64,000 nucleotides of DNA from Dipetalonema caudispina. Taxonomy: Eukaryota > Nematoda > Chromadorea > Rhabditida > Onchocercidae. Each line of letters opens with the position of its first letter. The first letter of the stretch is position 1. The notes under the pieces are model-generated. The model searched no databases. It was not told the DNA's origin and saw only the letters and a program-made list of their open reading frames with translations. Shown one piece after another: positions 50,887-64,000 of this stretch. The position numbers and the translations under genes are program-made. The stretch is from assembly GCA_013365325.1 (NCBI GenBank), contig JABVXV010000235.1:1-64000 (forward strand), given 5' to 3'.

Positions 50887-53800
50887 TTATAAAGTATCAT
50901 TCGGATTTGTTGGCTTCTTGAATCTTTCTTTAGCAAGTATTGGCTCATTATCAGTGCCAATTATCTTTTCATCAGTTTTTTGATTGAGCGTTGTGATTTT
51001 TTCAAAAGTCCAACCTTGCTGCTCGGCTAAATAATTTAAAATATTCAATTTAAATTGTTGCCTAAGTAATGAATTTTTATCCTGCAGAAAACAATCTTAT
51101 CAATTGATCTCCAAATTTGTTGAATTTTTTTTTTCAAATTCCTATATAGCTTTATTGAATTCGTTCAATTATAGTGCTACTGGGTTACTGGCATACCGGA
51201 AGCAAATATTAGAAAAAATACGGCGGAAAATATTAGAAGAAATGCTGATGTTGAAAATATTTTCATCCATTCTTGAGGTGTTCCCTAAAAAAAAAAGGAA
51301 GAAAAATAAAACCAAGATTGGATTTCGTCTGGGAAAATTTATTTAAAAAATAAAAAAATAATTGCTTATTTAAAAAAGTTTATTTTAAATCTCACATCAG
51401 CTTAAGAATCTTTTTTTAAATGCTTAAGCTGATTTAATAACATACGCAAAAGTTATGGCAGCAGAGGAACATGGAAAATTTCATTTTCCATGAGAAATCA
51501 CTCGATAAATACGTCTTAGAAGAAGAATTCAAATCGTATACAACGATCCAATCAATAATGGTAAATAGAAATGTAGAAATGATACATTTTTTTTCAGGAA
51601 AGCAATCACATTGGGTGATATGATGCTACCAAATTTTCCGGAAAACAACGCCAAAGATATCATCGTTCCAGTAAATGATGGAGCAATCGAAAGACAACTT
51701 GTTATAACACCGGGTACAATACATGCACCAGCTGCACCTAAATTTTCGAAACAATTTTTAAACTTATTTTGATCAATCAGAAGACTACAACATAAAATAT
51801 TTGGGAAAATACGATTAATATTTGGGTACTTAATAAAAATACCTTGAAAATATTCCATTAAATTTCCATAAGCAAATAAATGCAAAGAAGAAGGGAAATC
51901 CCAGAACATTTCTTGTGATAATTCAACAATGTTGAATCTTTGGCCTTCATAAACATTTGATAGTATTAAAAAATTTTTTTGCTGAAAAATTGATACTTTT
52001 ACCTTGAAGGATAAGTAATGCGACTGCAAGTGTTCGTTTATTGCAATCCACAAAAAATGCCAATATCAATAGCGATAAAGATTGCACTAAATTACCTGTA
52101 ATTTCTACTTTACATGCTATCATCACTTCTGCGTAACATGCAAATTAGAAATAGCATTAATTTGATTAAAAATTAATGATCATTCAAAAAAAAATGAGCC
52201 ACATGTTTCGAATCACTTATCTACTACCTATCCTATCTCTAAAATCTTATCATTTTCTGTGATCTCTTTACAAAACGTAGATTTTTGCCATTACTCTCAA
52301 TCATCACTTTTACTACAGTGTTGATTGAATATCAGATCGAAGCACATTCATATCTTTATCACTTTTAAATCTTCATATAAGACAAATTGTTTATGAAAAG
52401 ATTGAAAAATCATAAAGTTCGAAAGATGACATTTGCCATCTCCAGAAATTATTTGTAATAAACAATTATTCATTTAGCTTAAAAGAATCAATACTTGTTT
52501 ACTTAATAAATAGCTCCTTTTGAAGCAATAATGAAAGTTACGTCAAGTAAAACACGTAAGTGAATGCGATAAATGAGAAGAGATAAAACAGCACCCGTAA
52601 CTTGAAATATCTTACAAGCTGTTGTTGGTTTCAACAATTTTCGTTTCTTTAATTGATCCGATATAATACCCATAATATTCCTTATGATTAATTGTGCTAG
52701 GAATGGCATCGTAGCATACAAACCGTTCAAAAATTTACTTCAATATTTAAAATAATCTTTCAAAGTTTGTAATTTTCTAAATATATCCTAAACTTTGAAA
52801 TTAAAATATTAATTAATTATTGTAGCATATTAAAAACTTTTTGTCATTGTGAAAAAAAAAAGTGATAAAAGAATGTAAAACTTCATACGTAAAATATTTT
52901 TTCATATTGAAATTTGTTTGACTAATAAATATTTGATTATTTCAGACGTTCTTTTTCATTATTTGTTTATTTTCTTCAACTTTTTAATTAATTCATTAAC
53001 TTAATGATTTATCTATCAGCAAGTAGGCATTAATTATTGAGTTAAATAGAATGTGAAAATATATTATATTTTGATTACTTCGTACCAGTATTTTGTTTCC
53101 CAAATCTTATTTGCATAAGATACAGTTTAATTAAGCAATCCTACTGTAGCAGCAATTCATTTAAATATATCGTAATATTACTATTGATAATATTACAGTA
53201 TGATGTCATCGAAATTTTACAATTATTATTATTTACTTAACCATTATATTACGCAATATAATTAAACTATAATTGATAATTAAATGTAAAACCTTTTTGA
53301 GATTAATTAATAAAACATCTCTAAAATAAGTGGGTAAAAATGATTGCATAATAGTAGCATGAAAATTGATGCTAAACATTGCTATAACATTAGCAATAAT
53401 TGGCATTGATCGAATAATCGATTTCCATGGTATTGAATCATTGCGCAACTATAAATAAGCAATTGATCTAATTTATTCTTATTCTTATCTATAAATGAAG
53501 TCAAGAATTTTATGAATTATTAAGAAAGTAAAAAAATTCAAGTCGAATATGATGCAGTACTTTTTGCTCTGAATTCTTTAAACATTTTTTCAGATATGCT
53601 TGTTCAACATTTGAAATCCATCTATTATCGTTTGGTGAACTGGATCCAAATGAAATCCATAATATCATCCATAAAACTGATATTAGGCCTAGAAAAAGTA
53701 GTAAACTAATAATTTTTAAAGATGTACCGATTTATTGCTTGATTACAATGTATTTCAAACATATTTTAAAATTAAATTTACCAGATTGAACAGAATTTCG

Positions 53801-55175
53801 ATTGTTATTTTTCCAATAAATATCAATTTGTTGAATATATATTATTCAATTTATTTTGCATACTTAATTTATTTACTTTTAACAAATTCAAAATTTTACG
53901 AAATTAATGCATTAATGATGGATAATGGATAAATTTTGATAGTTGTAACGAACCAAGAGAATAAAAAATCAGAGGCCATCCATCAAGAAACTTGGCTGAG
54001 CATAATTCAGCCCCAATCCAGTAAATAAGAGATAAAGCTATTTGATTTCCAGAAGTATAAAGTGCAGCTGCTGTACTTCGTTCTGTCGAAGGAAACCATC
54101 GTGCTGATATTGATGCCATCGTTGGTAGGATAAAAGCCTATCATAAAAAGATTAATGGATTCTAATCACTGTGATAAAGAATCAAGTGGATAGAAAAATT
54201 TCTTATCTCTTAACCGATCAATTTAATTTGTTTAGAGCATTGAAAGTAATAAGTAAGCTAATTAATAATGTTGAAAATAGGATAATTTTCTCGCATAATT
54301 ATATCACTTTACCTATTCTCATCATTATAATATATTTTGAAATTTGAATGGATCTTACAGTAAGTTCATATGAAAAAAGAAAAAAAATTTCTTGCACTTC
54401 AACCTCTTCCTAATTTTCATTACCAATAACATTTTCATGTATATTCTAAATTATCCATTAATTATGAACTTACTTCACCCAATCCTATCACTAATCGAGC
54501 CATAAATGTCGAATAAAAGTTCCAATTTGCCAAGATTGGTATTAGAAATGTAAAAAATGCCATTTCGTTGATTGCAATGAGAAGAATAAATTTTGGATTG
54601 AAATAATCTGCTAGTATACCTGCTGGTAAAGCACTTAATAGGCCACCATAATGATTAGCCGAAAATAAAATTGATTGTTGTTTTAGAGTCCATAATATTG
54701 TTCCCTATATTATTGAAAGAATAAATTGCAAAGAAAAAAAAAAAAAAGTTAAGTTATAAGTAATAGCATAATTTTCATAAAAAAATTTAAAATCAATCAA
54801 TAATCGATGCTTAAACATTGCAAAACTACATAACCTTTTATATTACTCTTATTTTATTTTAACTTCTTAATTATATGAATGAACAATTTATATTCTTTAT
54901 AAACATACCTCATAGCCCTCATTAATTAATAATTCAGCGGTATTTACATCACTGCAAGTTAAACGATCTTTGTTAGGTTTTTCCGATTGATTAACATTTT
55001 GAAGAAATGCAGTTGAATTAACCATGCAAACAATAGCTATACCAAGATTGATACGCATTGAACTTGAGCAAAATGAGGAGAACATAAGAAGTAAAGCGAT
55101 CAATAATCGATACGAATATATCGACCATAACGGAATGGATCGTTCTCTTGATTCGTCTAACAATTTATCAATCAT
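50887..55175 (-). CDS. SLC17-type major facilitator anion transporter
   Basis: Ten exons in transcript order (55175-54909, 54704-54474, 54137-53954, 53688-53561, 53448-53293, 52727-52595, 52095-52003, 51737-51586, 51284-51197, 51026-50887) encode 523 residues. A cytosolic N-terminus leads to TM1 (LLIALLLMFSSF) and a lumenal loop with MVNST and NQS glycosylation sites. Then come HYGGLLSALPAGILAD, RLVIGLGEAFILPTMASISARW, SIPWKSIIRSMPI, FLPTYFRDVL, NGLYATMPFLAQ and a final ASAEQQGW near the C-terminus. These follow the SLC17 sodium-phosphate/vesicular glutamate/sialin branch in order. The substrate cannot be assigned. The acceptor of exon 6 reads TTTTTG rather than AG where the family demands the join INLKK-NGLY. 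The canonical alternative (donor 53236, acceptor 52738) adds about 22 residues foreign to the family. Confidence 0.88.
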
Positions 55176-56682
55176 GATTTCAGTTCACAATTAATCCCGA
55201 AAATTTTTGTTGCATAAAGAATAACGAAATGAAATATTTTCGCGGTAAAATCGTTCCAATATTTTGCATCAATTCTCTTAACTGTAACATATACATATAT
55301 ACTTTGAAATTTTTAATTTTTGATTAATTCTCCATCTGAAATTGAAAAAAAAAAGCATACAGTATGTTAATTTATTTGCTAAACTTTTTAAATCAGAATA
55401 TCTCTCCTAACATAAATTTCTTGAAAACAATTTCTTTATGACACAAAATGATTATCACTTTCTTATCAGAATTAGGGGTTTAAGTATTTAGCAAATTTTT
55501 GATCTAATGAATAATATACTTGATAGAATCAATCAATTAAATTGGTATCTTAGCGATTTCTGATAACAATATTTGATTCAATTAATCATTAAACTCTACG
55601 CAATCAAAAACAACTATTTCGATTCTGCATATAATAAAACTTCCTTCTTTCCCTTCCTCTATTCTCTAACTTATTGGAAATTAATTTGAAATGATTTAAC
55701 ATAACAATTATCAATCCTTTCCGTTTTTTCTTTGCTAAGCATATCAACTCAGATATTAATGAAAACCCTACACTTTTTAATTTCACATAACATATGAAAT
55801 GAAGTATAAAATTCCTAACCAAACAAAACCAAACGCTCTGACAAAAAATTTATAATAAAATTATTCTATCAATTTTCAACAATGTTCATGCAAATTAATC
55901 ATTTTAAATTAATCACCTTTCCAAAATAACAAAAATTCCTATATCGCATATTTTAATGTTTACTCTGCATTCAATACAATTAATCTGAATTATCATTTAA
56001 TTTTATATTTTAATGCAAATTTTAAGGTAAGCTGTATTTGACAATAAATTGTATGTGCGTAACTCTCTGCCTACAAGTTTTGACACAAAATGCAAATTTT
56101 CAAATTTTATTGATGACAACAAATTCATTGATGATAAATTAACTTTGACATCTATAATCCTCTTAATGAAGCAGTTTCAATTAAAGAAATGAAATGGTTG
56201 AAATTTCCGTTTCAATGCAAATTTCCTATTTTTTAAAATCTTATGCAAAATTTAGATATTCCGTTATATATACATGCTCATTATTAAATACTACGCCCAA
56301 AAAAGACATTTAATATTTTAACTATAAAAAAAGAAGTTAGACATTTATGTGGTTATTTTGTTTAGCTGATACTGTCATAGGAAGGTCACTTCATATTCCT
56401 CTTGTTGCCATTAATTAAAATTCATTAGCAGTGTCCTTGTTTGTTTCATTAGAATTTAAAATTGATCACAGTTATTTTACCATGATAGTTTTGTACGAAA
56501 ATTTAACTAATTGATTATAGTTTTCATTCAGTTTTCTTAAAATCGTTAAAGTATTTGAAATATTCATCTGAAGTAATTAATTTTATAAAATCAAAAAAGT
56601 ACTCAAACTTAAATATTCATCGAAGGATAAAGTTAAGAAGAAAAAAATTATCAGTTAATTTATTGAAGAAGAAAAGAGTGTG
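55176..56682. other. Divergent intergenic region
   Basis: About 1.5 kb between the divergently transcribed SLC17 gene (-) and the modular protein gene (+), so it presumably carries both promoters. It is AT-rich with no visible exon. I could not identify specific elements. Confidence 0.4.
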
Positions 56683-56940
56683 ATGACGATGAGTGTGAAA
56701 GAAACCGGAAAGCCTGAATCGGTTATTGTACCTAATGCATTCAATGATACATCCAATTATGTTTGTTTTTCCTTTTTCCTGAAAACCAAAAAATGTTGAC
56801 AATTTTCAAAAAATTTTAATTATAAAATATTTCATGAGAATTTGTAATATAGTTGATCGAATCTTCCCAAAACTAATTAACATCATTCATTATGCAATTC
56901 TAATTTTACTAACTTTTATCATTTTCTGTTCTACAACACA

Positions 56941-56991
<51 letters not shown>

Positions 56992-59900
56992 ACACTCAGA
57001 TTTGAAATTATATTTACCGTATATAAGTTAAACTAACGATTAACTTCTTTGCAAATTTCGAAAACAAAAATTAATTTAAATTTTAAACGTTATGTTATCA
57101 AATTTAATGATTTAAAATGTTGAAACTTTGATAATATTTTATGGTTGCATATTTAAGAGAATAAAAATTTGTTCAAGAAATAAACCATTGATAATCATAA
57201 CTTTTAGTATGGTGCTTCGAAAGATAAAATTGAACGAATTTTAAAGATTCTAAAAAATGAGCATATTGTTAGTATTGGTCGAAGCACTGATAGCATTAAC
57301 GATTTGTCGTAAGATTTTACATTTGATTTATCGTTGAAATTTTAAAATAAACAAGTTTTAATTGCTACCCAATACTGATTTTACTTCTTTAATTTTATAT
57401 TTGAGCTGTTCAACATTTTAAATTCGAATTTAAATAAAGGGCAAATAAATCTTGCAGAGTAAAAAGTACTGATCCATCTTTTTCCGACACTAAGTCAATA
57501 AGAAGTCCGGATGTTATGTCACCCCTACAAAGTTTGTCTTTCCTATGATATTAATCTTATACTAACATGCTCAATTTTCTTTTTAAATTTAAAGTTCAAT
57601 AATTAAGCCAGGAGTAATTTAAATTGAAGATCTATTCAAATCGAAAATTAATTGGAATTCATAAACTTTTGACTTGCACAATTGATTTCTTTAGTAATTT
57701 AACCGAAAGCTATTTAAATTAACAATTAATAAGTGTGAATTCAGGTATGATATAGTTTAAAATTCCTCATATTTTTACTATATTCGTTGTAGTTGTTGAA
57801 GACAATTATCTCGGGGAATTGAGAACCAAGGAAGTATGGACAGATAATGAAGTGAAATGGTTCAGGCATGGCATTCTTACAAGTATGAAAATGGATTCTA
57901 CACCGTTGTGCAATATTAAAGGTATTATGGAATAATTAAATGTCACCGTCAATCAATTCACAACTTTTTGACATATGAAATGAAATTTTGGATCATTTTC
58001 AACAAGCAGTCTGTACTGTTAAGTAACCACACTCTGTTCTCAAATTTACCTATTTACTAGGGATTTATTCAGTGAATAACCCGATGCTTTCTTTTCTTTA
58101 AATCCCATAAAAGAATAATATCTCTATAGGCCTTATAAAGTTTGTGAAATTTATCCAATCCAAACTTTTCGTTAATTTCATCGCTCAAGCTAAGTTATCA
58201 TAAATTTTTATGATTTTCAACTGGATAATTTACATGGAACCAATTATCGGATAATGCACTGAGTATTCTCGAAATTTGAATTAAATTTATAGGTCCTATT
58301 CATGTTGAACTGAAACGAAACATTTCAAGAGATAAGGAAAATGATTTTGTGATTAATGAGAAGATTGAAATTATTGGTGATGGACATTACAATAAACAGC
58401 GTATTTTTGCAACAATTGAGCCTCTTATGATAAGACATGCTGATGGGGTACGATTACTTCAAGACAACAGAATTCATTCAAATGTCAGATCCTAACAAAT
58501 TATGGACTTTCTACTCAAAATCAACTTCATATTGTTACATACAGCAACCATTTATAGATCATCGCACATATATCTCCAATTTTTTCCTTCTTTTTTTTTT
58601 GGATTTCCTGAATTTCTAAAAATGATACAATTAAAATCGTCAAGTTTCTTGTCTAACAAATAATTTTACTTGCAGCGGGATGACGATGCTTTAGCTGAAA
58701 CACGTCAAATCGTTACGATTTGCGAAAATGTAATTATTATCGAAAGTCAATCAACATTTGCATTATATCGTCGAAAATCGGAAATGCTTCACTTCGAAGT
58801 AGTTGTACCTGAAAAGACTACGGAGATGTTGGAAAATGATAGCGAATTTGAAGGTGTCTATTTAGTACATTTCATTTGCGACTAGGTTCTTTTTAAAACT
58901 CAGAGATTAGATTAAGTTTAGTTTTAGAGAGAGAAAAATTAAACAAAAATTGACAGAGAGGATTATCTGATAAGTTAAAGATTTGTAAAATTTTTTGATT
59001 TCTTACTTTCGAATTGAAATCTAAGTAAAATTTTTAATAAAAAACTACCAAAAATTTTATGAGACTTATCCGAACATCAAAAAAAAAAACGTTCAAAGAA
59101 TTCTAAAATTGTGCAAATTACTTTTGGTTACAGAAATGATGCAAAAAATCGTAGAATTGAAGAGTGATTCAAGCAATACTCAAAAAGCAATTTACAATCT
59201 AATTGGACCTATTAGTGTCCGCTGCGATCAAAAAGTTCACACTCGTCCTAATTCGAAATCATTATATGTTTATGAAACTATCACACTTCGAACAAATGAA
59301 AACAAAAATGATTCAAAAGAATCATTTTCAAAAGAAGTATTGATTAAATTCTAAATCGAATCAAAATAATTCATTCGTCTTTATTTAACCTTTATAATAA
59401 TTCGGCGACCTTTGATCATAAGTCTCTTCAGTTGATGGTTCTTATGAAATCATATCCTCAGTTTATATTCATCTCGTGAAATCAAACTAATTTATCCCTT
59501 TCAATTATTACTTAAACAGTAAGGTCACGGAAAACTGATATCACACATTATTCAACTTAGTCATTTAAAGATAATCAAATAAATTTTAACAATTACTATT
59601 TCATAATTACTGATTATTCTGTACTAATATTCTAGGAATTATATTCCTCAAACCAAAATACTTGCACAAAAAAATTTGAATCATCACTTTGTCGATGCCT
59701 TCAACGAATATTTATTGGCAAAGATATCATGCAGATCGTGCGTGGAATACGTATCAAAAGCGAAAATGAATTAATCGAAGTGAGATTTATATATTATTGT
59801 TCCGTTAAATTGGTTGAATTTGGAAAAAATTACTATCCAAACATGATCTTTTACATCTTGTAACACTAAAATATTTGCCTTTTGAGCTAATCTAATCTAA

Positions 59901-62900
59901 TTGGAAATTAAATACTTTGAATGTAGCATTTCCAAACATTACGTATTGTTTTAGTGTAACAGGTTGATATTATATTTGATTTAATTTAATACTAAACTTC
60001 AGTTCCTTTTAAGCCTGAAAAATTTGCTATGAAAGAATTTTACCGGTTTATATCTATGCAAAATCTTGAGAAAAGTTCGAAAAGGTTTCATTTTCTTACA
60101 CTCTATGTTGTTTTATCAATATTATCTTGTGATACTATCAGTTAAACTGTTCAGTATCAGTCGAAAGAACAATGAAGGTCGTTTAGCTGATAATTTTAAT
60201 CTGGAAAATATCAAGAATTAATCAGTCTGTTCCATCTTGAAGAATTTATGCCCAGAATATATTCGTTAACAGTTGAAATGATTACTGCTAACTAAAATCA
60301 AAGCTTATTTGATATAGAATTTGATATATAAGTAAATTAGTTAGCATTAATGAAAAGTCAAATTACAAAAAGTCCCAAATTCCTATATAAATTATGCTAA
60401 TTTAAAATTTGAAATTAGCTAAATTATTAAAAAATGCTATCAGTGATATTTATTTGAGAGAATCAAAAGATTGCATGCACGAATCATTATCAGATTCTCA
60501 AACACAGAGCAGTTTCTCCAGCAAACAGAAACAGGTAAGTATAATATGATGTGGATATTAGCTATACCTTTTTAATTTTTCGACATTTTCCTGAAACTAC
60601 GAGTTGAATTCTATCTTTAGCACTAAAAATTCTTGCCAAATATTACATATTTGCATATTATTCTGTCGTAAATTACACGGATTAGATACTATGCAATATG
60701 CGCATTCTGTTTATTGATCAGATTCTAACACGTTTAAAAAGGTCAAGGTATGCATTAGGTATTCATGCAAGAATTTCGCTTCATACCTGTTCTATTAAAT
60801 ATTACACTTTTTATTTACTTCCAATCTATTTTTATTTGCAGAGATAGTTCATAAATTTATTCAAACAATTTACAGTGAGTAATTATCTCATTAAAATTGA
60901 TTTTAGATATCTATTGCAAATGATAAGAAGAATGAAAAAATACCCGAATGCAATATTACTGGTTGATCATTCATGACCTATTAATTATCTTAATCAATTT
61001 TAAAATCTCTCTGACAAAATTCTCAATTTTAATTAATTAGTTTTCACTTAATGCTAATTGTAATTAAATCAATTTTTATACTGTTGCTTTTATTTATTTC
61101 CACTTCGACTGAAATACTATATTGGACGATATGATAAATAATTAATGAAAGTTTAATTTTTTACTATCATTCGAACTTGAAATAGGACCACTCTTGGTGG
61201 ATACTACAGAACAATATTTGCGTACAAGAGGTGATATGTTAACAACACAAGAAACTATTAAAATTTATGGTCAAAATGGAATTAACGAGCAGAGAATTCT
61301 GGCTACACTAATTCCAGTTTCGAAACAATCTCGAGGACAAGTGCGCTTTTCTTTCAATTTTCTAAAAAGAAGGAAATAAACAGAAATTGTAATTCAGTGT
61401 AGTAAGTGTTGTTGTTGTCGCACATTCAAGCAGTTCTGTGTCATTCAAGGAGGATTAAAATTATTAAATATCTAAGTTTAAATATTTTAATTAGTATTGA
61501 AAGCATTAATATAAACCTTTCATGGAGTTTTATCAATAATAAATATAGTATATAGGAATTGAAATTATTACTGCAAAAAGAATCATTTATGAATTTATTT
61601 TAAATTTTAATTCATTTTGAAATTAACTTATTTGTGGCATGTAAACGATTAATTCGACAAAAGCATAGTCTCATTTTTACTTTAAAATTTACTCACATTT
61701 ATTGCTTCTCATAAATATAACATTTTAATTAGCATTTCAATTTTTTTTTATTAAGAATTTATTTTCCTCCTGAAATTTTTTTCTTTTCCAGAAAGATTTG
61801 GACCTCTTGCCAAAGACAACATCAGTTGCTGATATCGGTGATGGATTTGTTCAAATTCGTATCTGTCGTCTTTTCAAGACACCTGATTCAATTTTGTTAA
61901 GTGAAAAGAAGATGATAAATTATGATGATCTTGATAATGCTACACTTTTTAAAGGCAGAAGTAAATCCTTACTCATTTTCAATATCTTCTCAATTTTTCA
62001 TCCATTTAATCGTTTGAAAATTATTTGCTTACTTTTTTTTCCCTAATTAAGCTTGCATGAAATTTTGCCATTCAGTAAAATCCAAGTTATATTTTCAGAT
62101 TTCTTTAAAAGTATTTATTATAGTAAGTGATAAAGATGAACAAATGTTATTGGAACCAATAACGAGGATAACAAAGAAAAGTGCCCAAAAGTATTCCCTG
62201 TTGGGTCCAATTAATATTAAATTGAAACAACGAATCCGATATCGTACTTCAGAAGCATATTCATTACGTGAAGAAGTTGAATTGAGATGTGCGAATACAA
62301 AAAGCAGAGCTAATAAGGTTTCAAATTCTTTGCTAATTTAAAAAAAAAAAAAAAGAAAAGTAAACTATGGCAAGCAAAGTAATAATTAATTAACGTATAA
62401 GTAGAAATGTATATGAATACATTTATTTTTAATGTTTTAAGTTAGTAATTTTAAAAACTAACAAAATTTCCTTTGGTTAAAAAATTTATAACATATTTAT
62501 TATGATCGATTTGTTTAATAAAATAGCTTTTTGATACGTTTAAATTCTTTCCTGAAACCAATATTAGTGACATTAATCAGGTTAATAAATTTTCACTTGA
62601 AGGAAGAAAGTTATCTGTTATGAATTGTTTGAATTCAATCGTTAAGCAATTTTGCTGTCGAAAATTTTCATCACAACTCAGAGGCTAAGTGGTATAACTT
62701 ATCTTTTTATTACACTGTAGAAATTAAAAATGAATTCTCGTCAAGTATCGAAGTCATCAATGCAATCAATTCCGCTACAAGTTATAGAGAAAATATTTGT
62801 AGGACGAAATATCGTTCGTATCGTACATGATATTCAAGTCACTTCTTCGACGTTTCTCGTACGTTTTAAACTTTTTTCATTGTCTAAATGTATGAAATTT

Positions 62901-63304
62901 GAAGGGAAAAAAGCTATTATTTTATCACTGATTTTATTGATTTTTGATAAAATTTGAAGGATTCATTGGGAAAAATTGTAGGAAAAAAGCTTTNNNNNNN
63001 NNNNNNNNNNNNNNNNNNNNNNNNNNNNNNNNNNNNNNNNNNNNNNNNNNNNNNNNNNNNNNNNNNNNNNNNNNNNNNNNNNNNNNNNNNNNNTTTTTCA
63101 TTGTCTAAATGTATGAAATTTGAAGGGAAAAAAGCTATTATTTTATCACTGATTTTATTGATTTTTGATAAAATTTGAAGGATTCATTGGGAAAAATTGT
63201 AGGAAAAAAGCTTTGAAATGATCGAATATCGTAGACATCAACTTAAAAGCAATAACGATGAGCGAAAACAAAATGAAATTAATCAGTATGATTTCTATCA
63301 ATGA
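56683..63304 (+). CDS. Unrecognised modular protein with internally duplicated exon block
   Basis: Fourteen exons (56683-56760, 57208-57308, 57458-57531, 57793-57921, 58293-58447, 58676-58853, 59134-59336, 59636-59779, 60459-60534, 61186-61340, 61792-61960, 62124-62317, 62721-62858, 63203-63304) encode 631 residues if the assembly gap is collapsed. Exons 5-8 and 10-13 are equivalent: start phases match and lengths are 155/155, 178/169, 203/194 and 144/138. Exons 5 and 10 begin GPIHV/GPLLV and end [18 protein letters not shown]. Exons 7 and 12 share LIGPISV/LLGPINI. Exons 8 and 13 share [24 protein letters not shown]. There is no signal peptide or membrane helix, so a cytosolic or nuclear beta-rich scaffold is plausible. 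I do not recognise the family. The start is supported only by frame and phase. The weakest boundaries are exon 9 (acceptor TTTGAG) and exon 3. Confidence 0.7.
56935..56996. repeat. CA microsatellite
   Basis: About 60 bases of CA units with two TA interruptions, in intron 1 of the modular protein gene. Confidence 0.95.
62873..62993. repeat. 121-bp repeat, copy left of the gap
   Basis: This segment is identical, as far as I can read, to 63094-63214 on the other side of the N gap. It contains the end of intron 13 and the first 12 bases of exon 14. Confidence 0.95.
62994..63093. other. Assembly gap of 100 N
   Basis: Exactly 100 N characters, the usual placeholder for a gap of unknown size. The flanks are identical 121-base copies, so the two contig ends probably overlap and no sequence is missing. 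Confidence 0.95.
63094..63214. repeat. 121-bp repeat, copy right of the gap
   Basis: The right-hand copy of the sequence at 62873-62993. It runs on into the rest of exon 14 (63203-63304), whereas the left copy is cut by the gap. Confidence 0.95.
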
Positions 63305-64000
63305 TTTCTAGGAGACATAAGAAATGCTCGAGAAAATTTAAGAGAGTAAAGGATTAGAGGTCACACTAAATAGACTAAGGATGTTGAGAGAATAGTAGGA
63401 TTTGTTAGTTTGCTTTTATATTTTCAAAACTCTATCAAATGACGATTATTTGGGATCAGTTCAGCCTTCTAAGATTATGAATAGCAATTTGAATAAACAA
63501 GTGGAAGTGAATTGCATCATGGCGTAAATTTATTTAAGCATCAATCTTCGTCGATGATCCAAATAGTAAGTAAAGTTTGAAATTGTCAAATGGATTCTCC
63601 TTCTGTTAAATCTTAGTAATTCTTTTTTTTTTTTCCAAGTTGAAGATGAATTTAACAATCGATGTATACACTTTTGAACTAATTAATTCTGCTCAACAAC
63701 AGAAAATTCCTGATGTGATACGACAAATCAGCGATCTGCATCTTTTCAAATTGTTCCATCCAATATATATTGCATCATTTAATAAAATTTAATACATTCC
63801 TAAACAAAGTAGTTTTGATAAAGTAAAAAAATTGAAAAAAGTTGAAGATTGAAATTATGAGTATAATTATTTACTTCTTCAATCTTTTAAAAATAATTCA
63901 TTTTATAAAAATGAGAAGCTTTTCCCATTAATCAACTTAAAAAATTTGTAACTTAACTGATTCTTTTAAAAATAATTCATTTTCCTTTTTTGTCATCTCA
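63305..64000. other. 3' flank of the modular protein gene
   Basis: AT-rich sequence without a recognisable exon. A short poly-T lies near 63625, and CATTCATTTT-like AT repeats occur near the window end. Confidence 0.4.

Noticed and set aside
51529..52053. 174-codon minus frame read as one long exon
   Set aside because: Its upstream part is intron sequence. Only 51586-51737 fits the SLC17 alignment and phases.
52503..52594. Extension of SLC17 exon 6 (VLSLLIYRIHL...)
   Set aside because: The donor ACG-G/GTGCTG at 52594 gives the family-typical join into the LVQSLSLLIL helix. The extension is intron read-through.

Overview
The window looks like nuclear DNA of a parasitic nematode, most probably a filarial (spirurid, clade III) worm. 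It is very AT-rich. Genes are split into short exons by AT-rich introns that end in TTTCAG-like acceptors, and several start codons sit a few bases after such an acceptor, as expected for spliced-leader trans-splicing. All recognisable proteins are animal-type, and the WDR44 and V-ATPase accessory genes sit close together, as I recall their C. elegans counterparts doing. I built every gene model by hand from exon frames, splice sites and family knowledge. Each model has a total coding length divisible by three and no internal stop, but no database search was possible.

Region 1 to 24.4 kb (dense, all genes on +): a membrane-anchored short-chain dehydrogenase (345-2629); a SPRYD7 orthologue (4459-6741); the beta-type subunit of mitochondrial NAD isocitrate dehydrogenase (7692-10620); a 15-exon WDR44 orthologue with a FFAT-like motif and WD40 propeller (12363-18969); mitochondrial ribosomal protein uS14m/MRPS14 (20453-21639); and, about 250 bases downstream, ATP6AP2, the prorenin receptor/V-ATPase accessory protein (21888-24391). 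The last two are spaced like a nematode operon.

Region 24.4 to 55.2 kb (sparse, all genes on -): a protein resembling Drosophila Expansion, with an N-terminal MH2-like domain (25714-30157); a secreted M14B metallocarboxypeptidase with a hydrophobic tail that could be a GPI signal (38295-41525); a small unrecognised single-pass membrane protein (48075-49310); and an SLC17-type major-facilitator anion transporter (50887-55175). Between them lie long AT-rich stretches with microsatellites, a 27-bp minisatellite, local tandem duplications and a decayed fragment of 18S rRNA (about 46756-46935).

Region 55.2 to 64 kb: a divergently transcribed + gene (56683-63304) that I do not recognise. Its protein is built from a duplicated exon block with matching intron phases. 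Its last exon is interrupted by a 100-N gap flanked by a perfect 121-bp repeat, which is probably a false assembly duplication.

Together the genes cover mitochondrial metabolism and translation (IDH3B, MRPS14), endosomal/V-ATPase biology (WDR44, ATP6AP2), peptide processing and anion transport. They do not form one pathway. The most novel items are the modular protein at 57-63 kb, the orphan membrane protein at 48-49 kb, the nuclear 18S fragment with a newly perfected hairpin, and three apparent GC-AG introns.
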